From: an uncultured Flavobacteriales bacterium | GTDB lineage: Bacteria > Bacteroidota > Bacteroidia > Flavobacteriales > CAJXXR01 | Direction of reading: 5' to 3' | DNA: 64,000 bases | NCBI GenBank assembly: GCA_913063375.1 | Contig: CAJXXR010000001.1 | Location: 124,001-188,000 of the forward strand | Shown here: positions 44,933 through 53,972 of the stretch, one piece after another | How the letters are laid out: each line of letters starts with the position of its first letter | How positions within the stretch are numbered: the first letter of the stretch is position 1 | Translations under genes and position numbers: made by a program | The notes under the pieces: generated by a model | What the model was told of the DNA's origin: nothing | Databases searched by the model: none | Seen by the model: the letters and a program-made list of their open reading frames with translations, nothing else

Positions 44933-46246
44933 ATGAAAATAAAATTACTGATTATATTAAGTTTGACTTTATTCATCTTTTCATGCAAAAATGACGGAAA
45001 GAAAGACGAACAATTGGATAAAGTCAGTATAGACGAGGTACTTGACGTTGAACCATCAACTTTTAATATTCAACCTGATAAAGACACCGTTTTGTTTGGG
45101 AGTTCTGGTACAATAATTTTCATAGAGGCAAATTCATTGGAATTTGACAATGGTACTAGTCCGAACTCTGCAATTGAAGTTGTACTTAAGGAATATTATT
45201 CCATGTCAGATATTATAACTCAAAAGCTGTCTACAATGGCAGATGAAGGTCTTCTCGAAACAGGAGGGATGATAAATCTGAAAATACACTCCAATGGTCA
45301 AGAACTAAAACTTAAGAAAGGAAAGGATATCATTGTGCACTTTCCTAAGGGCGAAACTAACCATGAAATGCAATTATTCTCTCAATCAAAATCAGAACAA
45401 CCCGATGGTATTGTAAGATGGAGGCAAGAAAACCAATCTATAGGATATGAGATTGACACTTTAACACTGTTCATTACTAAGTATGAAGACCTTGACTCTA
45501 AATTGATGGAATTAGATGATGGCACGAACATATGGACATGGGTAAGACAGGAAATATCACTAACAGAAAAAGAACGTGATTATGTGCGTTTACGAGATGT
45601 TAATATTCGGTTTATAGTATCATCAAATGGTGATGTAAAAGATGTCAAACTTGAAAAAAAGTATGATAAAAAGAAGTGTAAAAGGCTATTGGGAATAATT
45701 TCTGAGATGCCTAAGCTAAAGCCGTTTAAAAGAAATGGGAAGGAAGCAGACATGGAATCTTTCATTAATTTCGGAGTTAAATATATTCCAGCTAGGCATC
45801 TAAGCAATGAGGCTTATTTAAAATCAATAGAAGACAAATATCCTGAATTCGGAAATAATTCAATCAATGATATTAGTCAAGTTGAGTTAAACTATTACAT
45901 TTTCAGTACTGCAAAATTGGGATGGTTGAATTGCGATCATTTTATAGATGACCCTGCGAACAAAGTTAATATAACATTAAAGGAAAAGTCAGATGAAAAC
46001 CTCAAGATTAAATTCATCTATAAAGATTACAAATCAGTGATCACTCCAACTTATAAAAATGGGATTAATTATTTCAATGGTATTCCGGAGAATAAAGACG
46101 TTACCCTAATGATTATCAAAACAAAGAGGAATAAAATTCAAATGTCAATTACTGAACACAAAACCAAGGAAGGAGAGCTTACTGGGATAAAGTTTAGGGA
46201 TTACACCATGGATGAATTGAAAAAAGAATTGGAAAAATTAAATTAA
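44933..46246 (+). CDS. Lipoprotein of unknown function, 437 aa
   Basis: A lipoprotein signal (MKIKLLIILSLTLFIFSC) is followed by an acidic linker. About 45-140 looks like a beta-sandwich found in Bacteroidota surface lipoproteins (FGSSGTIIFIEANSLEF … VVLKEYYSMSDIITQKLSTM … KKGKDIIVHFPKG), ZU5-like in appearance. About 210-290 resembles a TonB-C/energy-transducer-like fold (DVNIRFIVSSNGDVKDVKLE … KKCKRLLGIISEMPKLKPFK) but without its usual TonB N-terminus. Two further small domains follow. Role unknown. Confidence 0.72.
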   Translation: MKIKLLIILSLTLFIFSCKNDGKKDEQLDKVSIDEVLDVEPSTFNIQPDKDTVLFGSSGTIIFIEANSLEFDNGTSPNSAIEVVLKEYYSMSDIITQKLSTMADEGLLETGGMINLKIHSNGQELKLKKGKDIIVHFPKGETNHEMQLFSQSKSEQPDGIVRWRQENQSIGYEIDTLTLFITKYEDLDSKLMELDDGTNIWTWVRQEISLTEKERDYVRLRDVNIRFIVSSNGDVKDVKLEKKYDKKKCKRLLGIISEMPKLKPFKRNGKEADMESFINFGVKYIPARHLSNEAYLKSIEDKYPEFGNNSINDISQVELNYYIFSTAKLGWLNCDHFIDDPANKVNITLKEKSDENLKIKFIYKDYKSVITPTYKNGINYFNGIPENKDVTLMIIKTKRNKIQMSITEHKTKEGELTGIKFRDYTMDELKKELEKLN

Positions 46247-46250
46247 TAAA

Positions 46251-46285
46251 CCACCAGTTGTAAACTGGCGGTAGCGGGGGTTCGA
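46251..46285 (+). repeat. REP-like palindromic element, reverse orientation
   Basis: CCACCAGTTGT and AAACTGGCGG at 46251-46271, followed by TAGCGGGGGTTCGAC. It is the reverse complement of the type seen at 41494. Confidence 0.8.
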
Positions 46286-46367
46286 CTTTTCTTAGATGAG
46301 CCAAAATCACGTAACCTACTAAACAACAACGTAACCCGACTCAACATTACATCAGTAAGGCTCCCTT

Positions 46368-46415
46368 CCAATAAAAGAAGGTTTCAAACAGTTGTTTGAA
46401 ACCTTCTTTTATTGG
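46368..46415. terminator. Long perfect inverted repeat, probable bidirectional terminator
   Basis: Two 23-bp arms (46368-46390 and 46393-46415) are exact reverse complements with only 2 nt between. One arm carries AAAAGAAGG and the other CCTTCTTTT. It sits between converging genes (lipoprotein +, SRPBCC -). The perfect pairing is unusual for a terminator. Confidence 0.75.
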
Positions 46416-46508
46416 GTACTGTTCGTTGGTCCTCCTTTTAAAGATAATCCTCAGAGTCTTGAAAGAATGTCTCTTATAGCTGGTAAATTATCATCTTCAA
46501 ATACCTGT

Positions 46509-46997
46509 TTATTTATAGTTTTTAAAGATTTTCGAATAATTATCCTTATTGACCGTATTCCCTGTTTCTAAATAATATTTTAAACCAAAAAGATGCTTTC
46601 TTAGACCTTTCCCCAATTGACCTTTCATTAATAAAATCATAAAACCTGGGGAGGTTGAAACAAAAGAGGTCATCTTTACTTCTGTTTTATCGTTTCCAAT
46701 GGATGTTAATTCATAGATCGCAGACATGTCTTTTAACATGGGTAAATTATGCTTATATGACTCTACCTTAAAGCTATTGCCTTCATCTACTTCAGTTATT
46801 TTTTCCTCCAAAAATAACTTATCATCAAACGTACAATGTCTCGAGCAATTTAGCTCTCCCTTAGTAGAATTACCTATGTAATTTGATGTGGGCATAGTTG
46901 GATTGTGAACATGGATATCTCCATATTGCTTAAATAACACATCCCATGTTTTTTCTTTAGAGGCATTAATTACTTGTCTAAATTCTGATTTACTCAT
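46509..46997 (-). CDS. SRPBCC/START-fold protein
   Basis: 162 residues of polyketide cyclase/START type: N-terminal FRQVINASKEKTWDVLFKQY, central YELTSIGNDKTEVKMTSFVS, and a long C-terminal helix (FMILLMKGQLGKGLRKHLFG … LKYYLETG). These helix-grip proteins bind hydrophobic ligands. Single gene and the only minus-strand gene between 30.8 and 64 kb. Ligand unknown. Confidence 0.82.
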   Translation of the reverse strand: MSKSEFRQVINASKEKTWDVLFKQYGDIHVHNPTMPTSNYIGNSTKGELNCSRHCTFDDKLFLEEKITEVDEGNSFKVESYKHNLPMLKDMSAIYELTSIGNDKTEVKMTSFVSTSPGFMILLMKGQLGKGLRKHLFGLKYYLETGNTVNKDNYSKIFKNYK

Positions 46998-47289
46998 GAT
47001 TGATTGTTTATTACTAATTACAGAACAAAAATAACAACATGGTGTGACAACAGTACGTCAGGGGTGTTTATTATTTTCTAATTGGATACAACACAAAAAT
47101 ATGCACAAGTTCTAAGCTAATAAAAAACCAATATAGTGTAAGTCATCAAAGAAGTTGGACTGTAAATTATTAAATTTAAGTCACACTATTTATTTCTGAA
47201 GCACGTATTCTACACATTATCAAAACTCTAAAATCACATCCGATTATGCCCTAATTTGACCCATTACCTGGACAACCATCCAAATTAAA

Positions 47290-47318
47290 TTTGTAAACGA
47301 ATATACTAAATAGATTTG
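47290..47318 (+). promoter_or_regulatory. Promoter of the lipid operon
   Basis: TTTG at 47290-47293 and TAGATTTG at 47311-47318 (exact TAnnTTTG), 17 bp apart and 30 bp before the first start codon. The rest of the 350-bp gap (46998-47289) holds nothing else recognisable. Confidence 0.7.
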
Positions 47319-47347
47319 TGTATATTTAACCAACATCAAATTCGAAA

Positions 47348-48079
47348 ATGAATCCAGAAACTATATCTAATATAATATTCAACTACTCCTATCTACAGAT
47401 TTATGCACTTACCTTTTTGTATTTTAGCTTGCTATATTTTGGGCTTGCTCCAATATTTTTGTGGTTGTGCAAATATTTAAACCGTATTAATATTCTGCAT
47501 AGAATAGTAGCCAAAAAAGCTACTAGAGAACAGGTAAAGTTTGAAAAAAAGTACTCTCTGCTATCCATATTTGTTTTTGGATTTTCATCATTTCCTGTTA
47601 TTTATGCAATCCGGGAAGATATCATTACCCTCATTCCAGACAGCCCATTAAATGTTTTACTGGGAGTTTTATTATTGAATGTTTGGAACGAAATTCACTT
47701 TTATTCCGTTCATAGAATGATGCATATTCCATTTTTCATGAAATATGTCCATAAAATCCATCACAAATCGAAAGTGCCAACTGTATATTCAGTCTATAGC
47801 TTTCATTGGTTTGAGGCTTTTTTATTGAGTACTGTACCTATTACTTTGGTGCCTTTTATTCCATTTTCTCCTGTTGCAATTGCCCTATATCCACTTGCAA
47901 GTATAATGATCAATTATGCCGGACATTGCAATTACAGATTTGGGAATGGAAATGGGCCTAGCTGGAAATTATTGGGAACCAATCACAATAATCACCATTA
48001 TAGATTCAGTGACAATTATAGCTTTGCAGTGGATTTATTAGATAAACTATCGAAATACCTTCAAAAAAATAAGAAATGA
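47348..48079 (+). CDS. Fatty acid hydroxylase / sterol desaturase family protein
   Basis: 243 residues, integral membrane protein with about four helices. The three His clusters that bind two irons are all present: HFYSVHRMMH (about 118-127), HKIHHKS (about 137-143) and HNNHHYRF (about 217-224). The family uses O2 to hydroxylate or desaturate lipids. It is the first gene of an operon; its stop overlaps the ketosynthase start by 4 bp (ATGA), so the products probably act in one pathway. Substrate is inferred to be an acyl chain. Confidence 0.92.
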   Translation: MNPETISNIIFNYSYLQIYALTFLYFSLLYFGLAPIFLWLCKYLNRINILHRIVAKKATREQVKFEKKYSLLSIFVFGFSSFPVIYAIREDIITLIPDSPLNVLLGVLLLNVWNEIHFYSVHRMMHIPFFMKYVHKIHHKSKVPTVYSVYSFHWFEAFLLSTVPITLVPFIPFSPVAIALYPLASIMINYAGHCNYRFGNGNGPSWKLLGTNHNNHHYRFSDNYSFAVDLLDKLSKYLQKNKK

Positions 48080-49926
48080 AAAATGTATATATAACTAGCC
48101 TAGGCGCTTATTTACCAAATGAACCAATCTCAAATGATGAACTAGAAGATTATTTGGGAAGAATAAATGGAAAGTCCAGCGCTGTAAAAAATAGAATCTT
48201 AAAGCAAAACGGGATTAAAGAAAGATATTTTGCCATAGATAAGAATCAAGAAAGCACACATAGCAATGCTGAATTAGCAACCAATGCAGTAAAAAATGCT
48301 TTGGAAAAAAGTTCATTGAGACCATCGGAGATTCAATTATTATCCACGGGGACTACGCAAGGGGATTTATTGGTTCCTGGTTTTGCAAGCATGGTTCATG
48401 CAGGCCTAGATCTTGGCACTTGTGAAGTCGCCAGCTTTCAAAGCGTTTGTGCAAGTAGTATGATGGCTTTAAAAAATGCCTATTCACAAATTAAAAGTGG
48501 AGAAAAACAAAATGCAATCAGTGTTGGAAGTGAGTTCCCTTCCAGATCATTTAAAGCTTCAAGATTTGAAGCTCAAGGCATAAAATCTATCCCTTTTGAT
48601 ACCGAATTTTTACGGTGGATGTTGTCCGATGGAGCGGGAGCTTTTATTTTGGAAGATAAACCTGCTCAAAATGGATTATCGCTTAAAATAGAATGGATCG
48701 ATTTAGAGTCACATGCACATAATTTTCCTGCTTGTATGTATACTGGAATGACGAGTAATAAAGAGGAGAATGGAAAGTCCTGGTTAGACTTCTCCAGCTA
48801 CGAAGAGGCTTCCAGAGCGGGCGCACTGAACCTCAAACAAGATATTCGCTTATTAGATAAAGTGGTGCAAACCGGTGTAGGACATTATTTTGAACTTATC
48901 GATAGAGGTTTAATTAATCCATCCGAGATCGATTGGTTGTGTTGCCATTACTCTTCAGAGATCTTTAAAACTCCAATTAAAGATTTAATGGCAAAAGGGG
49001 GAGCAAAAATTGCCGAGGAAAAATGGTTTAGCAATTTAACTTCAAAAGGAAATACGGGTGCTGCATCCATCTATATCATGTTGGAAGAACTGTTTCATTC
49101 AGGAAAAGTACAAGAAGGACAAACCATTCTATGTATGGTCCCGGAAAGCGGAAGGTTTATTACCTCTTTTATGAAGCTAACTGTGGTAGGGAATAACGAG
49201 CAGGAATCTAAAAAATACAAAATTCGAGCGATTGAAGCACCCGAGTTACATATTGAGGAGAATGAAACTTCAGAATGGTTAGTCCGTCAATTATCTCAGG
49301 TATGGATCAACTTTGAAACCGATTTATTGAAAATACCAATCGTTCAAAAGATCCATAATGGAACCTTGAGCTTAGAGGATTATAAATTACTGCTAACCGA
49401 TTTAAGGCAACAAGTAATTGACGGTTCACAATGGATATCTCGTGCAGCATCCAATATCGATATAGAAATATTTGAATTGCGTTCCGCCTTTATAAAACAC
49501 ACAGCAGTTGAACACAAGGATTTCCAAATGTTGGAAAAGAATTTTGTAAATCTCGGAGAGCCTTTATCTACTATTCAATCTGGTGAAAAAAATATTGGAA
49601 GTTTAGCATTAAGTTCGTTTATGTTTCAACAAGCCAGTAAAAACAACCCTATAGACCTATTGGGAGCAATGTTTATCATTGAAGGTATTGGTAAAAGATT
49701 GGCCTCTTTTTGGGGAAAAATGATTCAGGATCAACTTAATTTGAAGGACGATCAAGTCTCATTTTTCATTTATCATGGTGTTGCAGATGAACAGCATTTT
49801 AAGAGTTTGGAAGATGCCTTAGACCATCCATTGATGCATATGGATTTAGCAAAACGTATAGTAAAAACCGCCAAAACAACTGCTCACTTATATAAAATGC
49901 AATTGGCAGAATTGGGGAATTATTAA
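48076..49926 (+). CDS. KAS III-type ketosynthase fused to a haem-oxygenase-like di-iron domain
   Basis: 616 residues. About 1-370 is a FabH/KAS III-like thiolase fold with an intact triad: Cys125 (SVCASSMMAL), His291 (CCHYSSE), Asn326 (GNTGAAS). About 390-616 is a haem-oxygenase-like domain with the metal pattern of di-iron oxidases: His475/Glu479/His480 in HTAVEHKDF, Glu536 in FIIEGIG, and His567-x3-Asp571-x2-His574 (HGVADEQH). Known relatives (UndA, CADD and others) activate O2 at two irons. A single chain that condenses an acyl group and then oxidises the product is predicted. It is coupled to the upstream hydroxylase gene. Product unknown. Confidence 0.88.
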   Translation: MKNVYITSLGAYLPNEPISNDELEDYLGRINGKSSAVKNRILKQNGIKERYFAIDKNQESTHSNAELATNAVKNALEKSSLRPSEIQLLSTGTTQGDLLVPGFASMVHAGLDLGTCEVASFQSVCASSMMALKNAYSQIKSGEKQNAISVGSEFPSRSFKASRFEAQGIKSIPFDTEFLRWMLSDGAGAFILEDKPAQNGLSLKIEWIDLESHAHNFPACMYTGMTSNKEENGKSWLDFSSYEEASRAGALNLKQDIRLLDKVVQTGVGHYFELIDRGLINPSEIDWLCCHYSSEIFKTPIKDLMAKGGAKIAEEKWFSNLTSKGNTGAASIYIMLEELFHSGKVQEGQTILCMVPESGRFITSFMKLTVVGNNEQESKKYKIRAIEAPELHIEENETSEWLVRQLSQVWINFETDLLKIPIVQKIHNGTLSLEDYKLLLTDLRQQVIDGSQWISRAASNIDIEIFELRSAFIKHTAVEHKDFQMLEKNFVNLGEPLSTIQSGEKNIGSLALSSFMFQQASKNNPIDLLGAMFIIEGIGKRLASFWGKMIQDQLNLKDDQVSFFIYHGVADEQHFKSLEDALDHPLMHMDLAKRIVKTAKTTAHLYKMQLAELGNY

Positions 49927-50026
49927 TACCAGCGCTTCAAGTAGAAAAACAAAAATTTCTAAAGTTTTTTATTTTAGCCTTAGATTTTCGTTTTTAAGAA
50001 CATGCCATAATTTCAAATAAATAAGA

Positions 50027-50923
50027 ATGAAAGAAGACTTTATACTAAACGAAAAAACACACGATAAAAGGGATCCAAATCCATGGCTGGCGCTTTATTT
50101 AGATAACAGTATTCCTATAAACGATACGACCAAAAGGGCTTTGATGATGGATAACGATTCTAAATCGAGTCGCTATTTACTTCCATTGATCATTTTATGG
50201 TCAAAAATAACCATGTTTTTCATTCATGTATTTAAATTTTTCTTTCCCCGATTATTCAATTCTTCTAAGGTATTACATCATCTTCTGTCCTGGGGATTGA
50301 GACGATTTGTAAGCCCTAACGCCAATTTATTAATATTTCGACATTTCCATGTAGGCAGTGAGATCCTACAATTTATTGCAGCGAATATTCAAGGAATAGA
50401 GCTAAAAACGAGTCCTTTAAAACCGAAAGATTTTGAGGATATAAAAGACAATCTATTCTTAGATCACGATTTGAACCTGTACAATTTTGTGATTAACTTA
50501 AATAAAGAATTGAAACAAAAAGGAATTGCCATTCAACAAGCCGAGACATTGGATACTTCCATGATTTCCGAAGATCAATTTGACCATATAAATTTCCCAA
50601 ATAAATGGACCAATGTTTTGGATTTGCGATCTGCTATAGAGTTTTTTACACCTATTTATCAACTTTTCCTTACTGCCAATGATTTTGTTCGTGCTTCAAA
50701 TTCTTTACAACTGGATGAAACAATAGCAATCTATACCGCCAAAATTTTGGGTTCTCCTGCTCATTTAGGTTTGGTAAATAATAAGCATCCGATGGTGCCT
50801 CAAAGTACCTATTCAGCTGCTTATAGCTTGGTGTTACATGGGCTTGCCGCCGAAACTCTGCACGAAATATTGGTGGAAATAAAGAAAGGCAATACAAGGG
50901 ATGGTATTGTGGTTCCGAAATAA
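50027..50923 (+). CDS. Unrecognised partner of the lipid operon (DUF6999-like)
   Basis: 298 residues, soluble with one hydrophobic helix pair (about 48-75, LPLIILWSKITMFFIHVFKF) suggesting membrane attachment. A His-containing segment, LLIFRHFHVGSEILQFIAAN (about 106-125), is striking and the C-terminus is helical. I think this is the DUF6999 family but am not sure. It follows the ketosynthase by 100 bp on the same strand, so it is probably cotranscribed. It may deliver or accept the acyl product. Confidence 0.7.
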   Translation: MKEDFILNEKTHDKRDPNPWLALYLDNSIPINDTTKRALMMDNDSKSSRYLLPLIILWSKITMFFIHVFKFFFPRLFNSSKVLHHLLSWGLRRFVSPNANLLIFRHFHVGSEILQFIAANIQGIELKTSPLKPKDFEDIKDNLFLDHDLNLYNFVINLNKELKQKGIAIQQAETLDTSMISEDQFDHINFPNKWTNVLDLRSAIEFFTPIYQLFLTANDFVRASNSLQLDETIAIYTAKILGSPAHLGLVNNKHPMVPQSTYSAAYSLVLHGLAAETLHEILVEIKKGNTRDGIVVPK

Positions 50924-51274
50924 ATAGTTAACCATCCAAAATCAACATCAACACCATTGATACACTACCGAATCTCAGGATCTAGATTTTCATTGATATA
51001 TTGCCTCCCACTAGGTGTAGTAAATATTATAACTATATCCATATTTTATGCTTGACAATTGCTATGAATCTGAATTGAATTTGGAAATCCTGTAGGAAGG
51101 TTAAACTTCTTTTCTTAGCTTTATGATGATTAAACCACCAGTATCAATAGGGAGAAAGTTGTTAATTGGGAGATATATAACATAAACACATATCTATATT
51201 TAGCCAACCAATCCACCAGCAAAAATCATGCGCCTCAAATGCATTTCTTTTAATAATACAAAAACGTAGAAATC
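50924..51274 (+). repeat. Intergenic stretch with degenerate REP element
   Basis: TGAATCTGAATTGAATTTGG and CCTGTAGGAAGGTTAAAC at 51063-51110 copy the left flank at 40330-40370. Only CCACCAGT (51135) is left of the palindrome. No gene in this 351-bp gap. Confidence 0.6.
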
Positions 51275-51853
51275 ATGAAATCAATATCAAAATATTTAAT
51301 GCTTTTCTGTACTTCGGTAGCTTTGCTTTTATCTTCCTGTTCTTCAAATGACGACGCACCAGACGAATTAGAAATAGGGGATTTCCATAAAGGTGGTGTT
51401 ATTTTTTATTTAGATTCTACAAAAGATCATGGATTGGTATGTGCGGTGTTAGATCAAAGTGCAGCAGCAGAATGGGGATGTTTTGGAAATATTGTAAATA
51501 CTGACGCTAATGGTGATGTTGCCATCGGAACAGGTTCACAAAACACTCTGAACATTGAATCTGCTTGCAATACAGTTGGAACAGCAGCCGATTTAGCTTC
51601 AAATCTTACATTAAACAGCTATAGTGACTGGTTCTTACCATCAAAGGATGAATTGAATCAGCTGTATATAAACAATACTTTAATAAATGAAACGGCTTTG
51701 GATAATGGAGGCACTGCCTTAGAAAGCTCTGACTATTGGAGCTCTACCCAAGACGGCAGTCTTAATGCTTGGAATCAAAATTTAACCAATGGAAATCAGG
51801 GTACCGGAAATAAAGACCAGATATTATATGTTCGTTCGGTTAGATCATTTTAA
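51275..51853 (+). CDS. DUF1566 (Lcl-like) lipoprotein
   Basis: 192 residues. Lipoprotein signal (about 1-22, LLLSSCSSND). From about 40 the DUF1566 fold: GDFHKGGVIFYLDSTKDHGL, WFLPSKDELNQLY, YWSSTQDGSLNAWNQ and C-terminal YVRSVRSF. Related domains occur in surface adhesins (Lcl) and fimbrial tips. The ligand is not known. Likely outer-membrane exposed. Confidence 0.87.
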   Translation: MKSISKYLMLFCTSVALLLSSCSSNDDAPDELEIGDFHKGGVIFYLDSTKDHGLVCAVLDQSAAAEWGCFGNIVNTDANGDVAIGTGSQNTLNIESACNTVGTAADLASNLTLNSYSDWFLPSKDELNQLYINNTLINETALDNGGTALESSDYWSSTQDGSLNAWNQNLTNGNQGTGNKDQILYVRSVRSF

Positions 51854-51933
51854 TTAATTAACCTCCTTAGAGACATTCAACGAGAACTCTGAAGTAGCCA
51901 ACTATTTGAACACCATAATTTCTACCAGGATTT

Positions 51934-52048
51934 GTTACCCTGCTAGTATATCAGGCAATTAAATTTTGTAGGATAACAGGTAATCTTTTTATAGTTTTAT
52001 AATTCTGAACCACCAGTTGCAACCTGGTGGCAGCGGAGACAGGGAAAG
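51934..52048 (+). repeat. REP-like element, best kept full form
   Basis: ACCAGGATTTGTTACCC, then TTTTGTAGGATAACAGGTAA, TCTTTTTATAGTTTTATAAT, TCTGAA and the palindrome CCACCAGTTGC/AACCTGGTGG at 52010-52030, ending CAGCGGAG. It shows the whole about 100-bp unit of which other copies keep parts. Confidence 0.8.
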
Positions 52049-52114
52049 GAGAAGATCTCCATTAGTAAAAAGCAATTTCAGTATTACTACACTTAATCAA
52101 TTTTAATCACCGGT

Positions 52115-52639
52115 ATGGAAATAGAATTTGAACTTGAAATGAAGGATTGGATGGAACTTCAGAAAAACCATCTTAACAATTCTAAACAAGTTAGAAAATC
52201 AAAAATAATTTCAACCTGGATGCTACCTGTACTCATCTCTGTTTTAATGCTCAAGGATATAATAAATGGGTACAACCTGGATCCGCTCAGATTTATACTT
52301 TTTGGCATACTTGCCATACTATGGGTTCTATATATCCCAAAAGGAATGATGAAAAGAATGCTGAACAGTTCAAGAAAAATGCTTCTAGAAGGCGATAATT
52401 CGGGTATTTTTGGTATTCACAAAATGTCCTTTAATGATGAAGGGTTTGTACATTTTGAGCCAGAATCAGAAAATAAAATTAAGTGGACTGCCATAAAAAA
52501 ATTAGAGGCAACCGAAACTCATTATTTCTTATACAATACTGGGATGTCTGCAATAATAATTCCTAAATATAAAATCGGGAATGAAGTAAATAGTCTCGAT
52601 ATTATTCTGAAAAACAATATTGTAAGCCGTGTTAATTAA
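52115..52639 (+). CDS. YcxB-like membrane protein
   Basis: 174 residues. A short N-terminal strand (MEIEFELEMKDWMELQKNHL), two helices at about 36-52 and 60-76, and a C-terminal YcxB-like domain (SFNDEGFVHFEPESENKIKW … LYNTGMSAIIIPKYKI). YcxB proteins are small membrane proteins of unknown function that often sit in accessory regions. Confidence 0.8.
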   Translation: MEIEFELEMKDWMELQKNHLNNSKQVRKSKIISTWMLPVLISVLMLKDIINGYNLDPLRFILFGILAILWVLYIPKGMMKRMLNSSRKMLLEGDNSGIFGIHKMSFNDEGFVHFEPESENKIKWTAIKKLEATETHYFLYNTGMSAIIIPKYKIGNEVNSLDIILKNNIVSRVN

Positions 52640-52714
52640 TAGTAAGAACACTCCAGTTCTAAATTGATGATAGGCGACAAATCATGTTTCTAAAAGTGAA
52701 CAAATAGGAATTCT

Positions 52715-53800
52715 ATGAAATTTATCGAAAAGATACTTAGGAAGAAAAAAGAGCATTCCATGGAAACAAATGAGGATTTTTGGAATTGGTTTAAGGCCAA
52801 TGAAAAGCATTTTTTCAAAACGGTAAAACAACGTTCCAACATAGAAAGTGATTTCTTAGATCAGTTATCACCAAAACTAAATGAACTCAAAGAAGGCTAT
52901 TTTTTTCTAACCGGTATGTATAATGATGATACCGTGGAATTAATCATTACGCCAGATGGGAATGTGAAAAATGTTGTATTTGTAGAGGAACTTGTCCGCT
53001 CAGCGCCAACTATTAAGGGTTGGAAATTTACAGCTTTAAAACCCTCTCAAGATATCAAAGATGTCAGTATTAAAATGGGAGGCTATATATTCGATGATGA
53101 TAAGCTAACCTTCTTTGCAATAGATAATCCCAACTTCCCTGACGAGATTGATATTGTAATAGTTCACGAAGATTTAAATGATGAAAATAGGTCCGCCATA
53201 ATCAACGGCACCTATCTCTTCTTGGATAACTACTTGGGTGAACTCAATTTTATCGAAATAATAGATAATCTTGAATTCCAAGATAAAGCCTCCACTGAAA
53301 ACACATTAATACCTATTGGTAAACTGAAGGACTTTATTATATGGCGTCAAAAGGAGTTCATTGAAAAATACAATGAGATCAGAACGAATACCGAATCTGA
53401 TGAGTACTCTATGATTGAAGCTGACCTTAAAAGTGGTCATACCCTTTTTGCCGTAATCAATACAGATTTGCTACAATGGGACAGCAAAGCCTCTCATCCA
53501 TGGATTTTAAGCATTGAGATTAAGTTTGATGAAGATTCAGAAGACAGTATATATGACTGGCTAAATGACTTGGAAGAAGAAATGCTTGAAACGCTTATAG
53601 ATGAAGAGGGGTACTTGTATATTGGTAGGCAGACGGTAAATAATATACGTGATATCTATTGGGCCTGTAAAGACTTCCGAAAACCTTCTCTGGTTGCTAA
53701 TAAACTAGTAGAAAATCATGGCGATACTGTTGAAATATCTTATGAGCTATACAAGGATAAATATTGGCAATCCTTCGACCGATTCAATGAAAATAGTTAA
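52715..53800 (+). CDS. DUF695-domain protein
   Basis: 361 residues, soluble, very acidic. About 18-160 has the FWNWFKANEKHFFKTVK start and central domain typical of this group. About 225-355 is the DUF695 domain (WILSIEIKFDEDSEDSIYDW … IGRQTVNNIRDIYWACKD … SYELYKDKYWQSFDRF). An ATG 45 bp downstream (METNEDFW) is an equally good start. DUF695 proteins are often encoded next to toxin-immunity genes; role unproven. Confidence 0.83.
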   Translation: MKFIEKILRKKKEHSMETNEDFWNWFKANEKHFFKTVKQRSNIESDFLDQLSPKLNELKEGYFFLTGMYNDDTVELIITPDGNVKNVVFVEELVRSAPTIKGWKFTALKPSQDIKDVSIKMGGYIFDDDKLTFFAIDNPNFPDEIDIVIVHEDLNDENRSAIINGTYLFLDNYLGELNFIEIIDNLEFQDKASTENTLIPIGKLKDFIIWRQKEFIEKYNEIRTNTESDEYSMIEADLKSGHTLFAVINTDLLQWDSKASHPWILSIEIKFDEDSEDSIYDWLNDLEEEMLETLIDEEGYLYIGRQTVNNIRDIYWACKDFRKPSLVANKLVENHGDTVEISYELYKDKYWQSFDRFNENS

Positions 53801-53972
53801 TTCCCGCTTGCTATAGTTGGTTATTACAGCTCAAAATAATCAAGTATTGAAATCCACTTTTAGTATCTCGGCCATTTTATTTGATGGAATGCAGTTCATA
53901 CTTTTAGACTAAGCAAACCACAAGATTAAATAGTGAAATGGTACCAGCCTAAATTCTTCTATTAAGAACTAT

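Noticed and set aside
36165..52048. Integron cassette array (single genes, one strand, palindromic spacers with GTTAAC)
   Set aside because: The palindromic spacers occur in both orientations relative to the genes, whereas attC sites keep one orientation. No integron integrase is in the window.
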